DNA of 64,000 nucleotides from NCBI RefSeq assembly GCF_900113665.1, contig NZ_FOQD01000021.1, positions 62,001-126,000 on the forward strand. The letters run 5' to 3'. The number at the start of each line of letters is the position of its first letter. The first letter of the stretch is position 1. This document shows positions 57,310 through 64,000 of this stretch, piece by piece. The position numbers were made by a program, and so were the translations under genes. The notes under the pieces are model-generated. The model was not told where the DNA came from. It searched no databases and worked only from the letters and a program-made list of their open reading frames with translations. Source of the stretch: Planctomicrobium piriforme (GTDB lineage Bacteria; Planctomycetota; Planctomycetia; Planctomycetales; Planctomycetaceae).

Positions 57310-58407
57310 ATGGCCGACGTCCCCAATTCGAACCGTCGCGATTTTCTGACTGGCCGGGCAGCCCAAAAGGTCATCCGCAGCCACGGAGAGAATCTCGCCG
57401 ACTCCCTGCAGGAAGCCGCTCAGGCCGCACCTCCAGCGGCGCACGACACGGTTCGGCTGGAAACCCGGGCGATGGCGTGCCAGTGGTCCGTCGTGATGAA
57501 TCCCGGCCCTCCCCGTCATGTGATGGTCGCCTCGGACGCGCTCGACTGCGTCCACATGGTCGAGCAGCAGCTCACCGTCTATCGCAACGACAGCGACATC
57601 GCCCGCGTCAATCAGCACGCGTTCGGCTCCCGACATGCCGTGACCCCTGATCTGTTCGCCTTTCTGCTGCGATGTCGCGAATTGTGGGAGCAGACCGAAG
57701 GGGCGTTTGATCCCGCGATGGGTACCCTGATCCAACTCTGGCGCACAGCTCGAGCCGCCGACACCGTGCCCACAGCCGACGAAGTGGCCGCGGCCCTCTC
57801 GACGACCGGCTTTCAGCATGTTCAACTCCATGCCGAAGACGAAACCGTCTCGTTTGATCGCGATGGACTGCTGCTGGATTTCGCGGCGATCGGCAAGGGG
57901 TATGCCGTGGATCTGGCGGCAGACCATGTCCGCACGGAAGGGATTGCCGACTTTCTGGTTCACGGCGGTCACAGCAGCCTGATCGCCGCCGGACGACATG
58001 CTGTGCATCACGGCTGGCCGGTGGGCATCAAGAATCCGCTGTTCACGGAACGCCGGTACGCCACTGTTCTGCTGCGGGATCAGGCGATGTCTACCAGCGG
58101 TTCGAATGTTCAGTTCTTCCGGCATCAGGGGAAGCGTTACGGGCACATTCTCGATCCCCGTACCGGCTGGCCGGCGGAAGGTTTGCTGTCTGTGTCGGTC
58201 ATCGCCCCCACGGCGACTCTGGCCGAGGCCCTGTCGACTGCTTTCTACGTCATGGGACTCGACAAGGCTGTGGCCTATTGCCATCATCATTTAGACGTGG
58301 GAGCGATCCTGGTTCCCCCGCCGGTCCGCGGTCGGACGCTGGAACCGATTGTGTGCAATCTGCCTGACGAACAGTTGTTTTTCGAGGCAGATCCGGCGAC
58401 TCCTTAG
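57310..58407 (+). CDS. apbE: FAD:protein FMN transferase (ApbE family)
   Basis: The 365-residue product covalently attaches FMN from FAD to threonine residues of redox proteins, or traffics FAD. Landmarks are AMACQWSVVM, VEQQLTVYRNDSDIARVNQHA, TEGAFDPAMGTLIQLW, LLDFAAIGKGYAVDLAADHV, IADFLVHGGHSSLIAAGR, AMSTSGSNVQFF and YGHILDPRTGWPAEGLLSVSVIAPTATLAEALSTAFYVMG; the late Asp and Thr bind Mg2+. The N-terminus NRRDFLTGRAA has a Tat-like twin arginine but no hydrophobic segment follows, so export is doubtful. It starts 278 bp from the divergent peroxiredoxin gene. Confidence 0.92.
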   Translation: MADVPNSNRRDFLTGRAAQKVIRSHGENLADSLQEAAQAAPPAAHDTVRLETRAMACQWSVVMNPGPPRHVMVASDALDCVHMVEQQLTVYRNDSDIARVNQHAFGSRHAVTPDLFAFLLRCRELWEQTEGAFDPAMGTLIQLWRTARAADTVPTADEVAAALSTTGFQHVQLHAEDETVSFDRDGLLLDFAAIGKGYAVDLAADHVRTEGIADFLVHGGHSSLIAAGRHAVHHGWPVGIKNPLFTERRYATVLLRDQAMSTSGSNVQFFRHQGKRYGHILDPRTGWPAEGLLSVSVIAPTATLAEALSTAFYVMGLDKAVAYCHHHLDVGAILVPPPVRGRTLEPIVCNLPDEQLFFEADPATP

Positions 58408-58540
58408 CCTGCCGCCGGACATCAGCCACAATCCGGCTCTCAGCCCCGGCTTCACATGGTTGCAGACTTCTCCCTGAGATCCTGCCCACTGGCGGCTGCT
58501 TGAAACGAAGTCCCTGACAGGGCATTTTGAGGGTTCGTGC

Positions 58541-59914
58541 GTGAAAGACTTGCATCGCGCTCCGTTGCTGGCTGTGTTCCTGATCGTGCTGCTGCGCATG
58601 TCGATCGGCTGGCAGTTTCTGTACGAAGGTCTCTGGAAGAAAGAGACGCTTTCGACGCCGACCCCCTGGACCTCGGAAGGCTATCTGAAAAACGCCCAAG
58701 GGCCGTTCCGCGACTATTTCCGGTCGATGACCGGCGATCCGGACGATTTCAAATGGCTCGACTATGCGGCCATGAGCCAGCGCTGGTACGACTGGCGCGA
58801 CCGCTTCGTCAAGCACTACCAGCTCGACGAAAAGCAGCAGAACGTCCTCAATCAGATGCTCGACGGCTCGACGGGTGAAGACACTCCCGCCGCCGACCTG
58901 CCCCCGACTCCCACGCTGCGGCAGCCGCTCACTCAACTGCCGCCGGAAGTGACCGCCGCCAAGCTCGGCGACGTTGTCGGCTACGATGCCGCCAAAAAGG
59001 AACTGACAGCAAGGGGGCCGCTCTTGCCGAGCGAAGAAGCAGATCTCTTGGAACTGGTGGATGTCAAGAAGCAACCAGACGGCAGTTTCGCCAAAATCAA
59101 CGATCCCATGTCGCCTCTCGTGGGCCCGGAGCTGGAATTCGTCAAAGCGGTTGAACGTCTCGCATTTCAGTCGCGGCAGCTTTCGTATCGGCATCGTCTT
59201 GCTGCCCAGCTGCGTGGCAATCCTGAAAACGTCGGCGTCACCGGGCGCAAGAACGACCGCGGCAGCTTCGATATCGTGATGGGGACCGTCACCATGGACG
59301 CCGCGGGAGCCGACGCCAACAACGTCCGCTATGGCAAGATTCAGGAATACAAAGACCTCGTTCAGGATTACAACTCTGAACTCAAGCACGCCAAAATCGA
59401 CTATCAGAACGATCACGCGACCATGCTCGGCAAAAAGCTCGCCAGCATGCGGTCGGAACTGGTTGGCCCCATTCGCTCGCTCGATTCCTCTCTGAAAGAG
59501 TCGGCGATCAATCTTCTGACCCCCGCCCAACTCAAGCTGGGGAATCCCACAGGTGCGGAAACTCCGCTCGCCCGATCGGATCGTCAGGTGATGTGGGGAC
59601 TGATCATTCTTGGCACGTTGCTGATTGTCGGCCTCGCCACCCGAGTCGCCGCGGTCCTCGGCGCCGTGATGCTGATGATGTTCTATCTGGTGATTCCTCC
59701 CTGGCCTGGCATTCCTCAAGGTCCGGGTCCGGAACACAGCTTCATCATCAACAAGAACATGATCGAAGCGATCGCGCTGCTGGCGATTGCGGCTCTGCCG
59801 ACGGGCCGCTGGTTCGGCATCGACAGCCTGTTTTCTGCGTTTACCTGTTGCCGCAAAAAGCCGGCCGCACCCCAGACTGTGGCCTTGAACACCACACCGC
59901 CAGTGAAAAAATAG
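58541..59914 (+). CDS. DoxX-like membrane protein with large insert
   Basis: The 457-residue product starts at GTG 58541 behind GAGGG. The first membrane helix (LLAVFLIVLLRMSIGWQFLYEGLWK) matches DoxX helix 1. It is separated from the remaining helices (WGLIILGTLLIVGLATRVAAVLGAVMLMMFYLVIP, MIEAIALLAIAALPTGRWFGID) by a ~330-residue hydrophilic, helix-rich insert, probably periplasmic. The C-terminal ...PxGxxNxxxNKNMIEAIALLAIAAL pattern is also DoxX-like. DoxX proteins are linked to thiol redox and quinone biology in some bacteria. The insert is of unknown function. The next gene starts 39 bp downstream. Confidence 0.82.
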   Translation: MKDLHRAPLLAVFLIVLLRMSIGWQFLYEGLWKKETLSTPTPWTSEGYLKNAQGPFRDYFRSMTGDPDDFKWLDYAAMSQRWYDWRDRFVKHYQLDEKQQNVLNQMLDGSTGEDTPAADLPPTPTLRQPLTQLPPEVTAAKLGDVVGYDAAKKELTARGPLLPSEEADLLELVDVKKQPDGSFAKINDPMSPLVGPELEFVKAVERLAFQSRQLSYRHRLAAQLRGNPENVGVTGRKNDRGSFDIVMGTVTMDAAGADANNVRYGKIQEYKDLVQDYNSELKHAKIDYQNDHATMLGKKLASMRSELVGPIRSLDSSLKESAINLLTPAQLKLGNPTGAETPLARSDRQVMWGLIILGTLLIVGLATRVAAVLGAVMLMMFYLVIPPWPGIPQGPGPEHSFIINKNMIEAIALLAIAALPTGRWFGIDSLFSAFTCCRKKPAAPQTVALNTTPPVKK

Positions 59915-59953
59915 ATTTCGAGCCCGCTGGATCCTTTCGGAAGGGCAGATTTC

Positions 59954-61456
59954 ATGTGGACTTCCTGCCGATCATTCATCACCTGTGGCACATGGTGCCT
60001 GGCGTGGTTTTGCTTGTCGGCGGGGATTCTGTCAGCGGATGAAATCACCTACGAAACCGAAGATGGAAAAAAGGTGACGTCGCAAGGGCGACTGCTCCCA
60101 TCCCGTCCCGGCGTCGAGCTTCTTGAACGCTGGGACGGGCAGATCCAGCCCCTCGATCCCTCCCAGATCATCGAACGCAATAACACGGGCGATGTCGTCC
60201 CCATCACGCCTGCCCAGATGGGAGAGCGGTTGGAAGAACTGTTCGGCAAAGACCTGGTGCGGATCGAAATTCAGCCCCCGGTCGTTGTGGCAATAGTGCT
60301 CGCCGGCCCGCTCCAGCCCAAAGCCGAGGCTGCCGCCAAGACCTTCCTGCAGAAGGCGATGCGGTTCATGCAGAACGTCGACGACGTCTTTGATCGCTAC
60401 GCCCGGCAGATGGAATTTCCCCTGCACGACGCTCCTTATCCCGTTGTGCTGCTGATCTTCGAATCCGATCAGGACTTCGAGGATTACTTTACCACGACCT
60501 CAGGCGGTAAAGGGCTCTCCGCAGGTTCGGTCCTCGGTTTCTATTCGCAGCTGACCAATCGTCTCGCCGTCCGCATGACTTCCTGCGATTCGTTCGCAGT
60601 CCCGCTGCATGAGGCGATTCACCAGCAGATTTCCAATCGAGTCCTCCATCGCCTGGCCCCCATCCCCCGCTGGTTCGCCGAAGGAATCGCCAACGCCTTC
60701 GAAGGGAACGGTGACAAAATTGACACCAACCCCGGCAAGGTGAACGCCGACTATGTTCGTCGCGCTCAAGCGGTTCCCCGGGATGCCCCCTGGTCAAAAG
60801 TGGTCGGCGACGACGGGGCGTTTCTGGCCGACGTGCTCGCAGGCGATGCCTATACGCTTGCGTGGTGTCTGCACTGGACCGCATCGACGCAGTACAAGGA
60901 CGGCTATAAGGCCTATGTGCAGGCGCTTGCCAAACGCCGGCCGCTCGAAGAACTCCCGCCGTTCGCCGACGACCTGCTGTTTGAGAAATCATTCGGCGTC
61001 TCGCAGAACGCCATGCAGGCTCAGTTTCCCGACGCGGTGCTGACCGCCGCCAGAAAACAAAAAGTCGATTTAAGTCCGCCGCCGCGACGGGATGAGTTCG
61101 AACAGAAATCGCTGTGTCAGTACTTCATTTCCGCCACCGCGATTTCCCGGCCCAATGGCCCCGCCACATTGAAGCTGACAGGCTCAGCGCGGAACCTGTG
61201 CCCGTTCAGGGATATGACCTTCTACATCACGGTCGAGACCGAAGGGGGCTTCTATGCCGAGTACCTTTTCGCCGACTTGAAACCCCGTCAGATGGTGAAA
61301 CTCCCCGAGGGCGTGCGGTTGCTGCCGATCCCCGGCCGTCCGCAGGGCCCCTCTTCGCGGTATTCGGTGTTTGTCCGATCCGTCCCGGCCGACAGCCCGG
61401 AAGCGGCGAAGTGGAAGCAGGGAGACGTTCCCGGCCCGGTGACGGGGGGCCGTTAA
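59954..61456 (+). CDS. Exported DUF1570 protein with HExxH metallopeptidase motif
   Basis: The 500-residue product has a signal peptide (CGTWCLAWFCLSAGILSADE), an N-terminal strand-rich segment with EITYETEDGKKVTSQGRLL, and a DUF1570 gluzincin-like domain. The zinc motif HEAIHQQ is followed by the third ligand region PRWFAEGIANAFEG, as in peptidase-MA-like proteins. A C-terminal beta domain (~360-500) has no clear family. Extracytoplasmic proteolysis is likely; no substrate is known. It lies 39 bp after the DoxX-like gene and is probably co-transcribed. Confidence 0.87.
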   Translation: MWTSCRSFITCGTWCLAWFCLSAGILSADEITYETEDGKKVTSQGRLLPSRPGVELLERWDGQIQPLDPSQIIERNNTGDVVPITPAQMGERLEELFGKDLVRIEIQPPVVVAIVLAGPLQPKAEAAAKTFLQKAMRFMQNVDDVFDRYARQMEFPLHDAPYPVVLLIFESDQDFEDYFTTTSGGKGLSAGSVLGFYSQLTNRLAVRMTSCDSFAVPLHEAIHQQISNRVLHRLAPIPRWFAEGIANAFEGNGDKIDTNPGKVNADYVRRAQAVPRDAPWSKVVGDDGAFLADVLAGDAYTLAWCLHWTASTQYKDGYKAYVQALAKRRPLEELPPFADDLLFEKSFGVSQNAMQAQFPDAVLTAARKQKVDLSPPPRRDEFEQKSLCQYFISATAISRPNGPATLKLTGSARNLCPFRDMTFYITVETEGGFYAEYLFADLKPRQMVKLPEGVRLLPIPGRPQGPSSRYSVFVRSVPADSPEAAKWKQGDVPGPVTGGR

Positions 61457-61501
61457 ATGAGTTCGCCGTGACCTCTTTTGGAAAACCTCAACTCTGGTCT
61501 A

Positions 61502-61530
61502 TTGACACTCCAATAATTGACATGTAAAGT
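61502..61530 (+). promoter_or_regulatory. Sigma-70-like promoter upstream of marR
   Basis: TTGACA (61502-61507) is followed by 17 nt and TAAAGT (61525-61530). A second TTGACA overlaps the spacer at 61517-61522. The distance to ATG 61576 is 45 bp. Confidence 0.65.
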
Positions 61531-61575
61531 AATTCCAGTTCGGCCAAGTCCTGCGTCTCGCCAGTGAAGTTCGCC

Positions 61576-62049
61576 ATGAGTCAGTTACAAAAAGACCTGA
61601 AAAAGAAACGGCCCTTCGAGGTGCCGGAACAGGAGGCCATGCTCAACCTTGTGCGGACCAACGACTTGTTTCAGAACCGTTTCGGCCGGCTGTTTCGCCA
61701 GTACGACCTGACCGGTTCCCAGTACAACGTCTTGCGGATTCTGCGGGGAGAAGGACAACCCCTTCCCAGCCTGGAAATTGCCAGCCGCATGGTGCAAGTG
61801 GTGCCTGCCATCACCGGCCTCATTGACCGGCTCGAAAAGCAGGAACTGGTCGCCAGGGCACGCTGTGAAGAAGACCGTCGCGTGGTGTACGTCAAAATTA
61901 CGGAAAAAGGAATTCGACTGCTGGCGACGCTCGACGCCCCAGTCGTCGCGTTGCACAAAGACTTGCTCGGCCACCTCAGCCGAACCGAGCTGTCGGAGTT
62001 GAACCGGCTGCTCGAAAAGGCGCGTCTGTCGACCGCCGCAGAGGAATAG
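61576..62049 (+). CDS. MarR family transcriptional regulator
   Basis: The 157-residue winged-helix regulator has the MarR order: N-terminal dimerisation helix (PEQEAMLNLVRTNDLFQNRFGRLFRQYDLTGSQYNVLRIL), recognition region (LPSLEIASRMVQVVPAITGLIDRLEKQELVARA) and the wing DRRVVYVKITEKG with the conserved Asp-Arg. ATG 61576 is preferred to GTG 61564. No cysteine lies in the N-terminal region, so thiol oxidation of the OhrR type is not suggested. An 18-bp perfect palindrome just downstream (62065-62082) is its likely operator, controlling the pirin gene and perhaps the following DoxX gene. Confidence 0.92.
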   Translation: MSQLQKDLKKKRPFEVPEQEAMLNLVRTNDLFQNRFGRLFRQYDLTGSQYNVLRILRGEGQPLPSLEIASRMVQVVPAITGLIDRLEKQELVARARCEEDRRVVYVKITEKGIRLLATLDAPVVALHKDLLGHLSRTELSELNRLLEKARLSTAAEE

Positions 62050-62064
62050 ATTTTTTTGCCCATA

Positions 62065-62082
62065 TAGTTGATATATCAACTA
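62065..62082. promoter_or_regulatory. Perfect palindromic operator between marR and pirin
   Basis: TAGTTGATATATCAACTA is an 18-bp perfect palindrome lying 15 bp after the marR stop and 28 bp before the pirin start. Size, symmetry and TTGA/TCAA half-sites fit MarR-family operators. Confidence 0.7.
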
Positions 62083-62110
62083 AGTAGATCTCAACCAAAA
62101 GGAGCTTGTC

Positions 62111-62809
62111 ATGTTGAATGTCCTTCTCGCCCAGGATCGCGGCCACCTCAACCACGGTTGGCTCGATACCTTTCACTCGTTCTCGTTCGGCTCGTACTAC
62201 GATCCCCAGCGGATGGGCTTCCGCTCGCTACGGGTGATGAATGAAGACGTCGTGGCCGCAGGCCGCGGCTTCGGCACTCATCCCCATCGCGACATGGAGA
62301 TCGTCACCTACGTTCTCGAAGGCGCCCTCGAACACAAGGATTCGATGGGGAACGGAGAAGTCCTGCGACCTGGCGAATTTCAGCGGATGACCGCTGGAAC
62401 CGGGATTACTCACAGCGAATTCAACCCGTCGCCCAAGGAACCAGTGCACCTCTATCAGATCTGGCTGTTGCCAGACCGGAAGGGGCATGAACCGAGCTAT
62501 GAGCAGAAGCGCTTCCCTAAGTCCGGCATGACCAACCAGCTCCGGCTGGTGGCCTCGCCGAACGCCGAAGATGGGTCGTTGCTGATTCATCAGGACGCCA
62601 GGGTCTACCTGTCCCGGATCGAATCCGGTCATAGCGTGAGTCACGCAATCCCTGCAGGCCGGCATGCCTGGCTACAGGTGCTGCGCGGCAGCGTCACGGT
62701 GAACGGCACCGCCGCTAACGTTAGCGATGGCATTGCGGTCAGCGACGAAACCGAGCTGCAGATCACTGCCGGCGAACCGGCCGAGATCATGCTGTTCGAT
62801 CTCGCCTGA
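62111..62809 (+). CDS. Pirin family protein (YhhW-like bicupin)
   Basis: The 232-residue product has the pirin N-terminal cupin with metal ligands in FGTHPHRDMEIVTYVLEGALEHKDSMGN (two His, a third His in EHKDS) and the final Glu in TAGTGITHSEFNPS. The C-terminal cupin (~145-230) is degenerate. Bacterial pirins such as YhhW have quercetin 2,3-dioxygenase activity in vitro and often respond to electrophile or oxidative stress. AAGGAGC precedes the ATG. The MarR gene and its palindrome directly upstream indicate local regulation. The stop codon is followed at once by a heptad repeat. Confidence 0.92.
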   Translation: MLNVLLAQDRGHLNHGWLDTFHSFSFGSYYDPQRMGFRSLRVMNEDVVAAGRGFGTHPHRDMEIVTYVLEGALEHKDSMGNGEVLRPGEFQRMTAGTGITHSEFNPSPKEPVHLYQIWLLPDRKGHEPSYEQKRFPKSGMTNQLRLVASPNAEDGSLLIHQDARVYLSRIESGHSVSHAIPAGRHAWLQVLRGSVTVNGTAANVSDGIAVSDETELQITAGEPAEIMLFDLA

Positions 62810-62910
62810 AGGAAGGGGATAGGGGACAGGGGACAGGGGATAGTCAGAAGTTCACCCCTTTCCCTTGTTTGTCTGTCCCCTCTTCCCTGTCCTCTTTTTC
62901 CTTAATGTCG
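62810..62910. repeat. Purine/pyrimidine heptad inverted repeat after the pirin stop
   Basis: The left arm is four perfect 7-nt units: GGGGATA, GGGGACA, GGGGACA, GGGGATA (62817-62844). The right arm is pyrimidine-rich: GTCCCCT, CTTCCCT, GTCCTCT, TTTTCCT. The strong strand asymmetry could also favour triplex formation. Confidence 0.78.
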
Positions 62911-62913
62911 CTG

Positions 62914-62927
62914 AAGTTTCCAAACTT
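62914..62927. promoter_or_regulatory. Small palindrome upstream of the DoxX gene
   Basis: AAGTTT-CC-AAACTT is a perfect 6-bp inverted repeat 38 bp before ATG 62965. It does not match the palindrome before the pirin gene. It may be an operator or chance. Confidence 0.35.
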
Positions 62928-62964
62928 GAAACGACTGTCACTTTACATATCTGGAGTCACCCCC

Positions 62965-63399
62965 ATGTCTGCAGTTCAAGGTTTCGCCACGGTCCTCGGC
63001 CGCGTCATGCTCGGCACGATTTTTTTGCTGAGCGCGGTGGGCAACAAGATTCCCAATTTCACGGCGGTCGCGAGTTACATGACCTCGGAAGGGGTGCCTG
63101 CCTCGCAGGTGCTGCTCGCCGGCGCTATCGTCTTTTTGATCGCAGGCAGCCTGTCTGTCATGACCGGATTTCAGGCCCGCTACGGCGCGGCCATGCTCTT
63201 GATATTCCTGGTGCTGGCCACTTACTTCTTCCATGACTTCTGGAAGTTCACCGGAAAGGAACAGGAGCTGCAGATGATCCAGTTCATGAAAAACCTGTCG
63301 ATGATGGGCACCATGGTGTTCCTGATGGCGAACGGTTCAGGCCCCTGGAGCCTTGACTCCCTCATCTTCCGTAAACTTCGATCTCCTCAGAAGATCTGA
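62965..63399 (+). CDS. DoxX family membrane protein
   Basis: The 144-residue product has four membrane helices in the standard DoxX order: VLGRVMLGTIFLLSAVGNKI, VLLAGAIVFLIAGSLSVMTG, YGAAMLLIFLVLATYFFHDFWKF and NLSMMGTMVFLMANG. The ...YFFHDFWKFTGKEQELQMIQFMKNLSMMGTMVF... segment is the conserved family core. An upstream in-frame ATG (62905) is possible but lies in the repeat border. Neighbouring MarR and pirin genes suggest a stress-inducible redox cluster like the MarR-controlled DoxX/dioxygenase operons of firmicutes; that link is inference. The next gene starts 1 bp after the stop. Confidence 0.9.
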   Translation: MSAVQGFATVLGRVMLGTIFLLSAVGNKIPNFTAVASYMTSEGVPASQVLLAGAIVFLIAGSLSVMTGFQARYGAAMLLIFLVLATYFFHDFWKFTGKEQELQMIQFMKNLSMMGTMVFLMANGSGPWSLDSLIFRKLRSPQKI

Positions 63400-63400
63400 T

Positions 63401-63760
63401 ATGCAGCCGCAGTCAGTCGACGAACAGTTGAGAAACGAGCTGATGCAGTGGGCGGGCGTCTCACTGCTTCAGCCCTCATTTGGCGGACTTCAAGTCCAGG
63501 TGGGACGCCGGTCGTTCGCCTGCCTGCCAGGGAATGGTCAGGCCGATGTCCTGCTGCCAAAAAAGCTTCGCGATCTCTTCGTTGCTTCCGGTCAGGTACG
63601 ACCGCATCCCACCCTGCCTGACTCCTGCTGGGTGACCGTCTCGCTCCGCTCTCCGTCCCGCGTGCAAAATGCCGTCAATGTGATTCGAGCCGGGTACGAT
63701 TACGCAAAGTCTCGAGACGAAGTGCTGCCGAGGAGATTGCTCTCCGTGGAGCCTGGCTAA
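63401..63760 (+). CDS. DUF5519 (luciferase-domain) family protein
   Basis: The 119-residue product begins at an ATG one base after the DoxX stop (TGATATG). The order SVDEQLRNELMQWAGVSL, FGGLQVQVGRRSFACLPGNGQADVLLPKKLRDLFVASGQVRPHPTLPDSCWVTVSL and VQNAVNVIRAGYDYA matches DUF5519, a small domain named after the oxygenase region of some luciferases. The family's role is unknown. Tight coupling with the DoxX gene suggests a shared function. Confidence 0.82.
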   Translation: MQPQSVDEQLRNELMQWAGVSLLQPSFGGLQVQVGRRSFACLPGNGQADVLLPKKLRDLFVASGQVRPHPTLPDSCWVTVSLRSPSRVQNAVNVIRAGYDYAKSRDEVLPRRLLSVEPG

Positions 63761-63835
63761 AATTCGAGCAATCAGATTTGCTCGCATTCCCCCAGGTCAC
63801 GCTTATCAGGCAGCCTCAAATTCAGGAGCCACCAG

Positions 63836-64000
63836 ATGAACCCGACGAAAATCGATCTCACGCCTGACCATCGCGAACAGCTCTGCATGCTGCTGAATGC
63901 GCGGCTGGCCGACATCATCGACCTGACGTTGCAGGCGAAACAGGCCCACTGGAACGTGAAAGGCCCGCACTTTATTTCACTGCACAAGCTCTTCGATGAA
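63836..64000 (+). CDS. dps: Dps-family ferritin-like protein, N-terminal fragment
   Basis: The frame runs off the right edge after 55 residues (MNPTKIDLTPDHREQLCMLL onward). QAKQAHWNVKGPHFISLHKLFDE is the Dps ferroxidase helix with His and the first acidic ligand. Dps proteins form dodecamers that store iron, consume peroxide and often coat DNA. AGGAG lies seven bases before the ATG. It completes the stress-related neighbourhood of the right end of the window. Confidence 0.9.
   Translation, partial: MNPTKIDLTPDHREQLCMLLNARLADIIDLTLQAKQAHWNVKGPHFISLHKLFDE

Noticed and set aside
58250..59737. 495-residue minus-strand ORF
   Set aside because: It is antisense to the well-supported ApbE and DoxX-like genes and has shadow-type composition (His, Arg and Gln rich).
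1..64000. CRISPR arrays, complete insertion sequences, integrase or phage genes, tRNA genes
   Set aside because: I looked for regularly spaced direct repeats, transposase-like proteins and cloverleaf-sized hairpin sets and found none that could be supported. The repeats present are short palindromes and heptad arms.

Overview
The window looks like chromosomal DNA of a GC-rich member of the Planctomycetes. The best evidence is the lineage-typical gene set: a PSCyt1/DUF1549/DUF1553 protein paired with a DUF1501 protein (23.9-28.6 kb), a DUF1559 pseudopilin domain, a TIGR03000-like protein, DUF3500 and DUF1570 proteins, EF-hand repeats, SGNH hydrolases, and many exported proteins with Sec or Tat signals. 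Coding density is high and both strands are used. I see no rRNA, tRNA, CRISPR array, prophage or complete insertion sequence.

Layout. 0-9 kb: the end of a SEC-C protein (probably SecA), a RidA protein, an exported SGNH hydrolase, a secreted planctomycetal protein, a divergent DUF1990/NAD(P)-binding pair sharing an inverted-repeat operator, an outer-membrane protein and hemG. 9-20 kb: odhB; an aminotransferase-VanZ-prenyltransferase-like operon; a THUMP-like methyltransferase; an operon of an arginyl/leucyl-tRNA-protein transferase and a NagB-like protein; a Tat-exported DUF3500 protein; a diguanylate cyclase and HdeD. 20-32 kb: proline dehydrogenase, larA, the PSCyt1/DUF1501 pair, an exported acetolactate decarboxylase, a beta-carbonic anhydrase, larB and a thioesterase. 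32-41 kb: secreted and membrane proteins, a DnaJ-family protein, purEK and an M14-like protein.

41-51.5 kb holds the most unusual locus: a translationally coupled three-gene operon. In transcription order it encodes a 1,470-residue protein with about 37 EF-hand loops, a 1,264-residue fusion of a cellulose-synthase-like glycosyltransferase with a PQQ-type sugar dehydrogenase and a diheme cytochrome c, and a fusion of a DUF1559 pseudopilin with a SUMF1/FGE-like domain. I infer a cell-surface glycan and redox system.

51.7-55.7 kb: an isomerase, a BASS transporter, an APH-fold kinase and an HpcH aldolase, the last three joined by ATGA overlaps. This reads as uptake, phosphorylation and retro-aldol cleavage of a sugar acid or similar compound. 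55.6-64 kb: a redox and oxidative-stress neighbourhood with AhpD-like protein, peroxiredoxin, ApbE, DoxX-like proteins, a MarR regulator with a perfect palindromic operator before a pirin, a DUF5519 protein and the start of a Dps protein.

A second theme is repeats. At least a dozen spacers carry arms built of 7-nt periodic units, often as inverted pairs. The heptad sequence differs from site to site but the architecture is the same, and the arms repeatedly overlap or abut stop codons. One copy lies in frame inside hemG. Separately there are REP-like palindromes whose stems covary, and a duplicated 15-bp inverted-repeat unit.
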